64,000 nt of DNA from Dehalococcoidia bacterium (lineage in GTDB: Bacteria; Chloroflexota; Dehalococcoidia; DSTF01; JACRBR01), in the NCBI GenBank assembly GCA_040902535.1, contig JBBDXD010000018.1, positions 186,001 to 250,000 of the forward strand. The letters are read 5' to 3'. Shown here piece by piece: positions 51,246 to 59,370 of this stretch. The translations under genes and the position numbers were made by a program. The number at the start of each line of letters is the position of its first letter. Positions within the stretch are counted from its first letter, which is position 1. Below the pieces are notes generated by a model. The model did not search any database and was not told the DNA's origin. It saw nothing but the letters and a program-made list of their open reading frames with translations.

Positions 51246-51584
51246 ATGGCCGACAAGGATCTCGAGGAGCTTCAAGACCCTGAGTCTTGGGAGTTCGACG
51301 AGGAGGATGCCGCAGTGCCGCCTCGAAAGGCGCGCGCCGTCGTCAGCGTTGCATTCCCGAGAGAGGACTTTGACCGCGTGGAAGAGTTCGCAGAGCAGCA
51401 CGGTTTGAAGGTTTCGGCGTTGATTCGTCAGGCGGCAGTTGCTTTCGTCTCCGGGGCGCAGGGCGCAACGTCCACAATCGCCGTACTCAGCGCCGGCGGT
51501 CCGGAGCGCATGGTGGCCTACATAGCTCAGACGCCCCAGGCGACACGCGCCAGTGCATCGAGCTTCGAGCAGATTCCCGCATAA
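51246..51584 (+). CDS. BrnA/CopG-like antitoxin
   Basis: This is a 112-residue protein starting at ATG 51246 with GGGAGAG upstream. The acidic N-terminus (MADKDLEELQDPESWEFDEE) would neutralise the basic toxin. Residues 40-75 fit a ribbon-helix-helix (RAVVSVAFPREDFDRVEEFA, HGLKVSALIRQAAVAFV). The C-terminal tail is Ala/Ser-rich. In BrnT-BrnA modules the antitoxin also represses the operon, consistent with the palindromes at 50897-50929. A perfect terminator follows. Confidence 0.72.
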   Translation: MADKDLEELQDPESWEFDEEDAAVPPRKARAVVSVAFPREDFDRVEEFAEQHGLKVSALIRQAAVAFVSGAQGATSTIAVLSAGGPERMVAYIAQTPQATRASASSFEQIPA

Positions 51585-51620
51585 CTCCGAATCGAACGCG
51601 ATATGCTGATTTGAAGGCTA

Positions 51621-51645
51621 GGGCCGCGTCCTCGTGACGCGGCCC
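51621..51645. terminator. Terminator after the toxin-antitoxin operon
   Basis: GGGCCGCGTC at 51621-51630 pairs perfectly with 51636-51645 around CTCGT and is followed by TTTCC. It is shared with the convergent acyl-CoA dehydrogenase ending at 51704. Confidence 0.85.
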
Positions 51646-51703
51646 TTTCCTGCGTTTCGGCGACGTTCGCGGGTTTTGAGAGCCCACGCTCGAGCGCTAA
51701 CGT

Positions 51704-52828
51704 CTAGATGCTGAGCCCGCTGGCGACCAGTTCGCGGTGGTAGTCGGCGTCGCCCCAGGCTAGTTCGGCGGCCTTCTGGCGGCGGAAGTAGAGCTGCACC
51801 TTGTAGTCCTTGGTGAAGCCGATGCCGCCGTGGATCTGCTGGCCGTGCGCGACGACGCGGCGCGTCGCTTCGCTGACCCAGGCCTTCGCCATGTTGACGT
51901 TCATGTCGGCGTCCGGTTCGTCCTGGTCGACGGACCACGCGGCTCGGTACATGATGAAGCGCGAACCATCGACGTCGGTCACCATGTCGGCGGCCTTGTG
52001 CTGGATCGCCTGGAATGAGCCGATCGGCCGGCCGAACTGGATGCGGTCCTTCGCGTACTGGACGCTGATCTCGAAGTCCATCTGCGCCAGCCCGGTGAGG
52101 TACGCACACTCGATGACCGTGGCCTTGCGCTGGACCTTCTTGAACGTCGCCCAGCCGCCGGGGATGACGTTCGCCTTCGGCACCTTGACGTTCTCGAAGT
52201 TCACTTCCGCCTGCTTGTCGGCGGCGATCGTCTTGAGTTGCGTCTGGCTGATGCCCGCCGCCTTCGCATCGACGATGACGAGCGTGATGCCGTCTTCGCC
52301 CTTCGAGCCGGGCTTGCGGCCGACGACCGTGAAGAAGTCAGCGACGTTCGCATCGCGGACGAAGAGCTTCGTGCCGTTGAGCACGACGTCGTTGCCATCT
52401 TCCTTCACCTCGAGCGCCACGCCTTCGGCGTCGAAGCGCGCGGACGGCTCCGTGAACGCGAGCGTCCAGATCGCGTTGCCGCTGGCGATCTGCGGCAGGT
52501 ACTGCGACTTCTGCTCGTCGGTGCCGCCTTCGAGCAGCGGCAGCGTGCCGCCGACGACCGTCGAGATGAACGGTCCCGGCACGAGCGCGCGGCCGAACTC
52601 TTCGACGAGCACGACGAGGTCGAGGTAGCTGAAGCCGGCGCCGCCGTACTGGTCGGGGATCAGCAATCCCTGCCAGCCTTGCTCCGCCATCTTCTTCCAG
52701 AGGTCGGGCGAGTAGCCCTTTTCGTCCTCTTCCATCTCGCGGACGAGCGTCTCCGGGCATTCCTTCTCCAGGAAGTCCCGCGCGGTGTTCTTGAGCAGTT
52801 CTTGCTCTTCAGATAGTCCCAGGTCCAT
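51704..52828 (-). CDS. Acyl-CoA dehydrogenase paralogue 1 (short, non-canonical)
   Basis: This 374-residue ACAD-fold protein (MDLGLSEEQELLKNTARDFL, FTEPSARFDAEGVALEV, AHGQQIHGGIGFTKDYKVQL) is clearly more distant than the other five in the cluster. The C-terminal EGTS-type flavin/catalytic segment is replaced by AAELAWGDADYHRELV. It therefore lacks the usual base and resembles the partner subunits of heteromeric FadE enzymes. It is the last gene of the run, with AAGGAG nine bases before the ATG. It probably pairs with one of the longer paralogues (inference). Confidence 0.88.
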   Translation of the reverse strand: MDLGLSEEQELLKNTARDFLEKECPETLVREMEEDEKGYSPDLWKKMAEQGWQGLLIPDQYGGAGFSYLDLVVLVEEFGRALVPGPFISTVVGGTLPLLEGGTDEQKSQYLPQIASGNAIWTLAFTEPSARFDAEGVALEVKEDGNDVVLNGTKLFVRDANVADFFTVVGRKPGSKGEDGITLVIVDAKAAGISQTQLKTIAADKQAEVNFENVKVPKANVIPGGWATFKKVQRKATVIECAYLTGLAQMDFEISVQYAKDRIQFGRPIGSFQAIQHKAADMVTDVDGSRFIMYRAAWSVDQDEPDADMNVNMAKAWVSEATRRVVAHGQQIHGGIGFTKDYKVQLYFRRQKAAELAWGDADYHRELVASGLSI

Positions 52829-52917
52829 GTCCCACAGCTCCTTTCGCTGACATTCCCGTGTTATTCCGCCGCCCTCGCCCCGCGCGAGGGATAGTCGATG
52901 TGTCGATGCGGCCGCGC

Positions 52918-53334
52918 TCAGGCGCGCTCAGGTGTGTGATGCTTCCCTCCCCCTTCGCCATCGTCGTGCGCTTCCTGGTTGAGCAGAATGCGCGTCCAAA
53001 CCGGCCAGATAAGGAAGACCACCGCGCAAATCACGCCCGGCCAGATCGACCAGAACAGGTACTCGCTGCGAAAGGCTTCGTTCTCGGTCAGCACATGCCC
53101 TTCCAGGCAGGTCTCTGTGCGCTGTTTGATCTCTTCCTGCGGCACGTCCGTGCGGTCGATGCCCTGTTCGTCGGCGATCTCCCGCCGGTAGTCGGCGCAG
53201 TCGTTGTGCGTCGCGCCCGTCGGCATGTTGTCCGTCGCGTACAACGCCGAGCCGATGCCGACGGCCAGCCCGTAGATCGCGCCGGCGATTACGACGGCGA
53301 TGGCGAGGCGCTTGAGTGAGAATGCTTCACGCAC
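52918..53334 (-). CDS. Two-helix membrane protein, unknown
   Basis: This is a 138-residue protein starting at GTG 53334 with AGGAGA seven bases upstream. It has helices at about 9-31 (IAVVIAGAIYGLAVGIG) and 93-115 (WPGVICAVVFLIWPVWT). The outer loop contains two cysteines (NDCADY, TETCLEG) that may pair. The tail is His/Gly-rich. The broken IVP gene upstream ends inside its start (stop at 53327), so the cassette abuts it directly. Confidence 0.7.
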   Translation of the reverse strand: MREAFSLKRLAIAVVIAGAIYGLAVGIGSALYATDNMPTGATHNDCADYRREIADEQGIDRTDVPQEEIKQRTETCLEGHVLTENEAFRSEYLFWSIWPGVICAVVFLIWPVWTRILLNQEAHDDGEGGGKHHTPERA

Positions 53335-53774
53335 GACTGGTCTCCTGGAGGTCGGAGGTCGGAGGTCGGACGTCTAGGGACCGCCAACTCTCGATCAATC
53401 TGTACAACTGCCGCGCGACAATCTTGTACTCATTCGTGAAGCGCTGATTGTCAGCGTCGCCAATGTAATCCAGTTCCCTGGCAATTTCTAAGTGAATCTC
53501 CATCTCGGTCGCAGATCCCATCGCATTAGCGAGATAGGCTCTGAATTCCTTCGCCGAACGTCGCTTAGCGTATCCCTTCAGCAATGTTGGCGGGAATGGA
53601 CTTCGCCGCGCGGCGAACCTGGTTCGCAAGGTCGAACTTCTCATAGTCTGGGAACGTGAGCGCGAGAATGTGGACGGGCTGCAAGAGTGCCCATGAACGC
53701 TGGTACACCTCAAGATCGCGAAAGCTACGGATTGGACGACGCTCCTGTTGCGATCGTCCTCCGACCTCCGACAT
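53327..53774 (-). pseudogene. Four-helix-bundle IVP/S23 family gene, frameshifted (cassette 1)
   Basis: Two frames together give a complete ~145-residue protein of the 23S-rRNA intervening-sequence/four-helix-bundle family. The N-half (RDLEVYQRSWALLQPVH, FPDYEKFDLANQVRRA, KSIPANIAEG) stops just after GAAGGG. The C-half continues one frame over (YAKRRSAKEFRAYLANAMGS, EMEIHLEIARELDYIG). An extra G near 53574-53576 explains the break. The start ATG and an SD-like GGAGGT both lie in the right-hand heptad array, and the C-terminal codons (VRPPTSDLQE) are the left-hand array. A sequencing indel cannot be excluded for this copy. Confidence 0.8.
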
Positions 53775-53781
53775 CCGACCT
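53347..53781. mobile_element. IVP cassette 1, flanked by inverted GGAGGTC heptad arrays
   Basis: The left array (53347-53374) is GGAGGTC three times then GGACGTC. The right array (53754-53781) has the complement orientation (CCGACCT units). The 435-bp cassette lies between the stop of paralogue 2 (53792) and the ribosome site of the membrane-protein gene. Its structure is directly visible; mobility is inferred. Confidence 0.7.
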
Positions 53782-53791
53782 CCATTCCACC

Positions 53792-54964
53792 TCATCGCGG
53801 CATGCCCAGTCCGCGCTGCGCGATCACGCCGCGCTGGATCTCGCTCGTGCCGCCGGCGATCGTCGAGCCGACGGCGATGCGATACCAGGCGTCGAGGCGG
53901 CCACCGAGCGGGGCGCGCGGCGAGCCTTCGCTGAGCATGCCGTACATGCCCGCGGCCTTCACGCCGGTCCGCCCGATGCGCTGCGCCAGTTCCGAGCCAA
54001 ACAGCTTGGTGATCGACGCTTCCTGGTTGGGGATCAAACCTTTCGCCTGCATCGTCGCGACCCGATATGAGAGCACGATCGAGACCTGCGCCTCGATCAT
54101 CCGCTGCGCCAGCTCGTGGCGGAGCGCCTCGCGCCCGGCGTCGCGACGGCCGTCCGTGCGCACGAAGTCGATCAGCTCGCGCACCATGGTCTGCAAGCCG
54201 ACGCCGCTGATGATGCCGGAGCGCTCGAAGTCAAGTGTCGTCGTCGCGACGTACCACCCCTTGTTCAGCTCGCCGAGCAGATCCTTCTTAGGCACACGCA
54301 CGTTGTCGAAGAAGACCTCGTTGAAGCTCGGCGTGTCGGCAAGATTGGTCAGCGGCCGCACCGTGACGCCCGGCGTCTTCATATCGAGCAGAAAGTAACT
54401 GATGCCCTTGTGCTTCGGCACGTCGGTGTCCGTGCGCGCCAGCAGCATCATGCGCTGCGACCGGTGCGCGCCCGACGTCCAGATCTTCTGGCCGTTGATG
54501 ATGAAGTCGTCGCCGTCCTGCACCGCGCGCGTCTGCAGCGATGCGAGATCGGATCCCGAGCCCGGCTCGCTGAAGCCCTGACACCAGAACGTCTCCCCGG
54601 AGAGGATGCCAGACAGGTGCTCGCGCTTCTGTTCCTCCGTGCCGTGGACGATGATCGTCGGACCGGCAAGGCCGATCGCGAGGAAATTCGGACGTGGCGC
54701 CCGTGCGCGCGCCATCTCTTCATTGAAGATGAACTGCTGCATCACGCCGAGGCCGGCGCCGCCGTACTCCTTCGGCCACGCGGGCGCGACCCAGCCGCGC
54801 TTCGCGAGCGTCCTGAGCCAGTCGCGCTCGCGCTCGTCCTCACCGATGCCGACGCCCATGACGGCGTCATCGGCGGCGTGGAGGTCTGCGGGCAACTCCG
54901 CTCGGAGAAAGTCCTGGACTTCCCGCCTGAATGCGGCATCAGCGGGTGCGTCGGCGAAGTTCAT
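53792..54964 (-). CDS. Acyl-CoA dehydrogenase paralogue 2
   Basis: This 390-residue ACAD begins MNFADAPADAAFRREVQDFL. Substrate/FAD motifs are CQGFSEPGSGSDLASLQTRA and INGQKIWTSGAH, and the C-terminal AGGTSEIQRGVIAQRGLGMP. In medium-chain enzymes a catalytic Glu precedes GTS; here Gly occupies that site, so any base must lie elsewhere, as in the isovaleryl/long-chain type. ATG 54964 lies inside the stop of paralogue 3 (ATGA); the 47-residue upstream extension is spurious. Confidence 0.92.
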   Translation of the reverse strand: MNFADAPADAAFRREVQDFLRAELPADLHAADDAVMGVGIGEDERERDWLRTLAKRGWVAPAWPKEYGGAGLGVMQQFIFNEEMARARAPRPNFLAIGLAGPTIIVHGTEEQKREHLSGILSGETFWCQGFSEPGSGSDLASLQTRAVQDGDDFIINGQKIWTSGAHRSQRMMLLARTDTDVPKHKGISYFLLDMKTPGVTVRPLTNLADTPSFNEVFFDNVRVPKKDLLGELNKGWYVATTTLDFERSGIISGVGLQTMVRELIDFVRTDGRRDAGREALRHELAQRMIEAQVSIVLSYRVATMQAKGLIPNQEASITKLFGSELAQRIGRTGVKAAGMYGMLSEGSPRAPLGGRLDAWYRIAVGSTIAGGTSEIQRGVIAQRGLGMPR

Positions 54965-56142
54965 TGGCGGGGAAGTCCTAATCCACGCTGGGCGATGATG
55001 TTGCGCTGGATCTCCGACGTCCCGCCGGCGATCGCGCCGCCCACGCTGGTCACATATGACTTGCTGAAGCGGCCCTTGAGCTTTGCGTACGGGCTCTCCT
55101 CCCACAGCCCGCCGTACAACCCCATGATCCCCATGCCGACGCGCGCCTGCCGCTGGATGTACTCCGAGTTAAACACCTTGATGATCGAGGCTTCGTAGTT
55201 CGGCACGAGGCCCTTCGACTGCATGCTTACGACGCGGTACGACAGCAGCCGCGTCACCTCCAGCGACAACCACAGATCCGCGATGGCGTGCCGGACCAGC
55301 GGGCTCTCCCAGATCGGCGCACCGGTCGCGGCGTCTCGTTCATTTTTCGCGAAGCGCGTCAGGTCCTCGAGAGCGCGCATCGCCTGCGACGTGCCACCGA
55401 TCGACGACCGCTCGAAGTCGAGCGTCGTCGTCGCGATGTACCAGCCGCGGTTCAATTCGCCGAGCAGCCCGGACCGCGGCACCCGCACGTTCTCGAAGAA
55501 GACCTCGTTGAAGCCGGCGCCGTCCGCCATGTTGATCAACGGTCGCACGGTGATGCCCGGCGTCTTCATATCGAGCAGGAAGTAGCTGATGCCGCGATGC
55601 TTCGGCGCGTCGGGATCAGTGCGGGCGATGAGGAACATCCAGTCGGCGTAATGCGCCTGGCTGGTCCAGATCTTCTGGCCGTTGATCACGAAGTCGTCGC
55701 CGTCCTGCACGGCGCGCGTCTGCAACGACGCGAGGTCTGAGCCGGAATTTGGCTCACTATAACCCTGGCACCAGATCACGTCGCCGTTGGTAATACCGGG
55801 CAGGTGTTGCTTCTTCTGCTCATCGGTGCCGTAGAGGATGATCGTCGGGCCGAGATAGCCCACCGCCGCCGTATTGATGATCGGCGCGCGGGCGTAGCCC
55901 ATCTCCTCGTTGAAGACGACCTGGTCCCACAAGCTCATGCCGAGCCCGCCGTACTCGGCCGGCCACGCGGGAGCGATCCACTTCTTGGGCGCGAGCTGCT
56001 TCAGGAAGGTGCGTCCAACCTCGACGGATTCGTCGTCGATGGCGTTATCCGCGCCTTCCCATCCGGCGGGCAGCGCCGTATCCAGGAACGACCGTACTTC
56101 TGATCGAAAGGCGTCCTGCTCGGGGGTGAAGGTGAACCTCAT
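54961..56142 (-). CDS. Acyl-CoA dehydrogenase paralogue 3
   Basis: This 393-residue flavoenzyme (MRFTFTPEQDAFRSEVRSFL, CQGYSEPNSGSDLASLQTRA, INGQKIWTSQAHYADWMFLI, AGGTSEIQRNIIAQRGLGLP) removes two hydrogens from an acyl-CoA. It passes electrons to ETF; no etf genes are in view. It is tightly coupled to paralogue 2 by an ATGA overlap, the only junction among paralogues 2-6 without a cassette. The two may form a heteromer. Its own start overlaps the stop of the broken IVP gene of cassette 2. Confidence 0.92.
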   Translation of the reverse strand: MRFTFTPEQDAFRSEVRSFLDTALPAGWEGADNAIDDESVEVGRTFLKQLAPKKWIAPAWPAEYGGLGMSLWDQVVFNEEMGYARAPIINTAAVGYLGPTIILYGTDEQKKQHLPGITNGDVIWCQGYSEPNSGSDLASLQTRAVQDGDDFVINGQKIWTSQAHYADWMFLIARTDPDAPKHRGISYFLLDMKTPGITVRPLINMADGAGFNEVFFENVRVPRSGLLGELNRGWYIATTTLDFERSSIGGTSQAMRALEDLTRFAKNERDAATGAPIWESPLVRHAIADLWLSLEVTRLLSYRVVSMQSKGLVPNYEASIIKVFNSEYIQRQARVGMGIMGLYGGLWEESPYAKLKGRFSKSYVTSVGGAIAGGTSEIQRNIIAQRGLGLPRQ

Positions 56143-56492
56143 GACGAAGGCTCGCGGATGCTGGATGCTGGATGCTGGGCGTCGTATGCCGACCAGTGTT
56201 GTATGAGTCGCGTCAGCTGACGGGCGACGATCTGGTATTCGCCAAGCAGCACGGCGAATACTTCATCATCCACGTAACCCAGTTCCTTTGCGATCTTCAA
56301 ATGGACTTCCATCTCGTTCGCTGAGCCGAGTGCGTTGGTGAGAAACGCTCGAAACTCCTTCGGAGAACGGCGCTTTCCATATCCTTCGGCGATGTTCGTC
56401 GGAATAGACTTCGAAGCACGCTAAGCTGATTCGCCAAGTGCATCGAGGTCGTCATAGCTTCTGATCACACGCCGCGCCGGCTCTGCACACAC
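56139..56492 (-). pseudogene. IVP/S23 family gene with internal deletion and frameshift (cassette 2)
   Basis: The minus strand encodes VIRSYDDLDA, the family N-terminus, then jumps directly to a block corresponding to LANQL. About 25 residues are missing (the VYQR...PDYEKFD segment). One further base is lost before RASKSIPTNIAEGYGKRRSP. The rest is intact: EFRAFLTNALGSANEMEVHL and EYQIVARQLTRLIQHWSAYD. The C-terminal QHPASSIRE is encoded by the heptad array, and the TGA overlaps the next ATG. This is a true pseudogene, since a single indel cannot repair it. Confidence 0.8.
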
Positions 56493-56536
56493 GAACGCTC
56501 ACCTTCTCCTTGCCCAGCGTCCATCATCCATCATCC
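56156..56536. mobile_element. IVP cassette 2, flanked by inverted GGATGCT/ATCATCC heptad arrays
   Basis: On the left, GGATGCT three times then GGGCGTC (56156-56183). On the right, ATCATCC units (56516-56536), i.e. GGATGAT on the minus strand. It lies between the start of paralogue 3 and the stop of paralogue 4 (56543). At 381 bp it is shortened by the internal deletion. Confidence 0.68.
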
Positions 56537-56542
56537 GACCGC

Positions 56543-57724
56543 CTAGTCTCGCGGTAACCCGAGGCCGCGCTGCGCGATGATGTTGCGCTGGATCTCCGAC
56601 GTGCCGCCTTCGATGGTGTAGGCCTGCGAACGCAGGTACGTCGCCATCCAGCGGCCGCCGTGCGGCGCTTCGTCGCCGCGAAGCTGGCCGTAGAGCCCCA
56701 GCACATGGACGCCGGTGTGCGCGATGCGCTGGTTCAACTCGGTCGTGTAGAGCTTGAGCAGCGACGCCTCGTAGTTAGGGATGAGACCTCGCGCCTGCAT
56801 GCTCGCCACGCGATAAGACAGCATTCGCGCGACCTCAACTTCGATCATGCGGTCGGCAAGCTCGTAGCGAAGCATCGGGTTCGTGAGCAGCGTGCTCGTC
56901 GGCTCATTCTCGTGCTGCTTCGCGTAGTGCACCAACTCTTCGACGTGCTGCTTCATGCCGATCGCCGAGCCGATGCTCGAGCGCTCGAAGTCCAGCGTGG
57001 TGACGGCCGCGTACCAACCGCGGTTCTCCTCGCCGATCACGTTGTCCTTGGGGATGCGCACGTTGTCGAAGAAGACCTCGTTGAACTCGTGGCTGTTGCC
57101 CAGGTTGTACAGAGGCCGCACTTCGACTCCGGGCGTCTTCATGTCGAGGATGAAGTAGGTGATGCCGCGGTGCTTGGGCGCGTCAGGATCGGTGCGCGTG
57201 AGCAGGATCATGTACTTCGCCATGTGCGCGAGCGTCGTCCAGATCTTCTGGCCATTGATGACGTAGTCATCGCCGTCGCGGACGGCGCGCGTCTGCAACG
57301 CCGCCAGGTCGGAGCCGGCGCCGGGCTCGCTGTAGCCCTGGCACCAGATGTCCTCGCCGCGGAGCATGCCCGGCAGGTACTTCTTCTTCTGATCCTCCGT
57401 GCCATGGACGATAAGCGTCGGGCCCGCCATGCCCAGCCCGATGATCATGTGGAGCGGGCGCGGCGCCTTCGCGGTCGCCATCTCCTCGTTGAAGACGAAC
57501 TGCTGCACCGTGCTCATGCCGGCGCCGCCGTACTCCGTCGGCCATGCCGGCGCGATCCACCCCTTCCCGCCGAGGAGCTTAAACCATGCCTGGTTGCGCT
57601 CCCAGTTGCCCATCAGCGCCTCGGCGCCGGACTGGCCGGGCTTGGGCTTCGGCGCTTCCTTCTCGATGAACGCCCGCACCTCAGCGCGGAACGATGCCTC
57701 TTCTGGTGTATCCGTAAAGTCCAT
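56543..57724 (-). CDS. Acyl-CoA dehydrogenase paralogue 4
   Basis: This 393-residue ACAD opens MDFTDTPEEASFRAEVRAFI, with a Pro/Lys/Gly-rich insertion near residue 25. It has CQGYSEPGAGSDLAALQTRA, INGQKIWTTLAHMAKYMILL and EGGTSEIQRNIIAQRGLGLP. Here a Glu precedes the GG (TIEGGTSEIQ), one residue earlier than the classical position, unlike paralogues 2, 3 and 5 (AGG). AGGAGACC lies just before the ATG, adjoining the left array of cassette 3. Confidence 0.92.
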   Translation of the reverse strand: MDFTDTPEEASFRAEVRAFIEKEAPKPKPGQSGAEALMGNWERNQAWFKLLGGKGWIAPAWPTEYGGAGMSTVQQFVFNEEMATAKAPRPLHMIIGLGMAGPTLIVHGTEDQKKKYLPGMLRGEDIWCQGYSEPGAGSDLAALQTRAVRDGDDYVINGQKIWTTLAHMAKYMILLTRTDPDAPKHRGITYFILDMKTPGVEVRPLYNLGNSHEFNEVFFDNVRIPKDNVIGEENRGWYAAVTTLDFERSSIGSAIGMKQHVEELVHYAKQHENEPTSTLLTNPMLRYELADRMIEVEVARMLSYRVASMQARGLIPNYEASLLKLYTTELNQRIAHTGVHVLGLYGQLRGDEAPHGGRWMATYLRSQAYTIEGGTSEIQRNIIAQRGLGLPRD

Positions 57725-57734
57725 GGTTGGTCTC

Positions 57735-58164
57735 CTAGTGATTGGTGACTGGTGATTGGTCTCTCTTGGACCAGTACTGAATCAGCCGAGTCAACTGCTT
57801 GCCGACAATCTCATACTCCGCGCGAAGGCGTTCGAATTCCTCTGCGGTGATGTACTCCAACTCCAACTCATGCGAAGTCTTCAAGTGAACTTCCATCTCA
57901 TTTGCCGATCCAACGGCGATGGCGAGGTAGGTGCAAAACTCCTTCGCTGGACCGCCGTCCTCCATAGCCCTCAGCGATGTTGGCTGGGATGGACTTGCAG
58001 GCGCGTCGCATCTGGTTCGCAAGTCCATACTTCTCGTAGTCCGGAAAACCATGAACCAACTGGTGAATTGGTTTCTGCAACCCGAACGCGCGCCGGTACA
58101 CGTCAAGGTCTTCATAACCGCGCGACATACGAGATGTGGCTTCCACAAATTCACCAATCACCAA
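57735..58164 (-). pseudogene. Four-helix-bundle IVP/S23 family gene, frameshifted (cassette 3)
   Basis: The N-half from 58164 (or the better ATG at 58128, MSRGYEDLDVYRRAFGLQKP) reads to NIAEGYGGRRSSEG. The C-half resumes one frame over near 57945: AKEFCTYLAIAVGSANEMEV, then ITAEEFERLRAEYEIVGKQL and RLIQYWSKRDQSPVTNH. The C-terminal QSPVTNH and the TAG stop come from the heptad array. The break is about seven residues beyond that in cassette 1. The cassette-internal family match is strong on both sides of the shift. Confidence 0.8.
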
Positions 58165-58172
58165 TCCCCATC
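57738..58172. mobile_element. IVP cassette 3, flanked by inverted GTGATTG/CACCAAT heptad arrays
   Basis: On the left, GTGATTG, GTGACTG, GTGATTG (57738-57758). On the right, CACCAAT twice within 58145-58172, which is ATTGGTG on the minus strand. The 435-bp cassette lies between the ribosome site of paralogue 4 and the stop of paralogue 5 (58175). Confidence 0.7.
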
Positions 58173-58174
58173 TG

Positions 58175-59356
58175 CTAATCGCGCGGAAGCCCGAGGCCTC
58201 GCGTGGCGATGATGTTGCGCTGAATCTCGGAGGTGCCGCCGGCGATCGTCGATGACAGCGACGTCAGGTAGGAGCTTTCGTAGCGGCCCTTCATCGGCGC
58301 TTCATCGCCGTAGAGCTGGCCGTACAGCCCAAGCACCTTCATGCCTGTCCGCGCGATGCGCTGGCCGAGTTCCGACGCAAAGAGCTTGGTCATCGATGCT
58401 TCGTGGTTCGGAATCAGCCCGTTCGCCTGCATGGTGATTACGCGGTACGACATCAGCCGCGCCACCGACGATTCGATGTAGCGGTCAGCGAGTTCGGTCT
58501 TCACGCTCGAGAGACGCTGCGTGCGGCTCGTGCCGTCGTCCGCGTGCTGGTTGGCGTACTTCACCAGTCCATCGAGCTGCAACCGCAGTCCGACCGCGCT
58601 GCCAATGCTCGAGCGTTCGAAGTCGAGCGTCGTTGCGCCGACGTACCAGCCGCGGTTGACCTCGCCGACGACGTTCTTCGCCGGGACGCGCACGTCGGTG
58701 AAGAACACCTCGTTGAACATGTTCTGGTTCGCCAGATTCGTCAGCGGCCGCACCTCGACGCCTGGCGTCTTCATGTCGAGCAGGAAGTAGGAGATGCCCT
58801 TGTGCTTCGGCGCCTCGGGGTCGGTGCGGGCCATCATGAACATCCAGTGCGCGTACTGGGCGCCGGACGTCCAGATCTTCTGCCCGTTGATCACGTAGTC
58901 ATCGCCATCCTTGACGGCGCGCGTCTGCAACGACGCGAGGTCGGAGCCCGACCCTGGCTCAGAAAACCCCTGGCACCACTGCACTTCGCCGGAAAGGATT
59001 CGCCCCAGGTGTTCCTTTTTCTGGTCGTCGTTGCCGTGCGCGATGAGCGTCGGGCCGACCATGGAGACGCCCATGCCGCCGACGGGCGGGACGCGATTCT
59101 GGGCGAACTCCTCGTTCATGATGAACTGCTGCATGACGGTGAGCCCGGCGCCGCCGTACTCCTTCGGCCAGGCCGGCGCGATCCAGCCTTTCGACGAGAG
59201 CTTCTGACGCAGGCCCTTCAGCCGTTCGAAGGCGCCACGGTACATGCCGCGTTCGGCGAGTTCGCTCGCCTGCTCATCGGCCTGCACGTCATTCTTGATG
59301 AAGCTGCGCACTTCCTGGCGAAACGCGGCCTCCGTGTCGTTATCGCGAAAATCCAT
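58175..59356 (-). CDS. Acyl-CoA dehydrogenase paralogue 5
   Basis: This 393-residue ACAD has an N-terminus MDFRDNDTEAAFRQEVRSFI and a charged segment ADEQASELAERGMYRGAFER that replaces the Pro-rich insertion of paralogue 4. Motifs are CQGFSEPGSGSDLASLQTRA, INGQKIWTSGAQYAHWMFMM and AGGTSEIQRNIIATRGLGLP. AGGAGACC lies near the ATG. By eye it is closest to paralogue 2 in the central domain. The substrate chain type cannot be told from the sequence alone. Confidence 0.92.
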   Translation of the reverse strand: MDFRDNDTEAAFRQEVRSFIKNDVQADEQASELAERGMYRGAFERLKGLRQKLSSKGWIAPAWPKEYGGAGLTVMQQFIMNEEFAQNRVPPVGGMGVSMVGPTLIAHGNDDQKKEHLGRILSGEVQWCQGFSEPGSGSDLASLQTRAVKDGDDYVINGQKIWTSGAQYAHWMFMMARTDPEAPKHKGISYFLLDMKTPGVEVRPLTNLANQNMFNEVFFTDVRVPAKNVVGEVNRGWYVGATTLDFERSSIGSAVGLRLQLDGLVKYANQHADDGTSRTQRLSSVKTELADRYIESSVARLMSYRVITMQANGLIPNHEASMTKLFASELGQRIARTGMKVLGLYGQLYGDEAPMKGRYESSYLTSLSSTIAGGTSEIQRNIIATRGLGLPRD

Positions 59357-59370
59357 GTCATGGTCTCCTA

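Noticed and set aside
53327-58164. Programmed frameshifting in the IVP genes
   Set aside because: The break points differ, no shared slippery heptamer or downstream structure was seen, and cassette 2 has a true deletion. Decay, or sequence error for the single-base shifts, is simpler.
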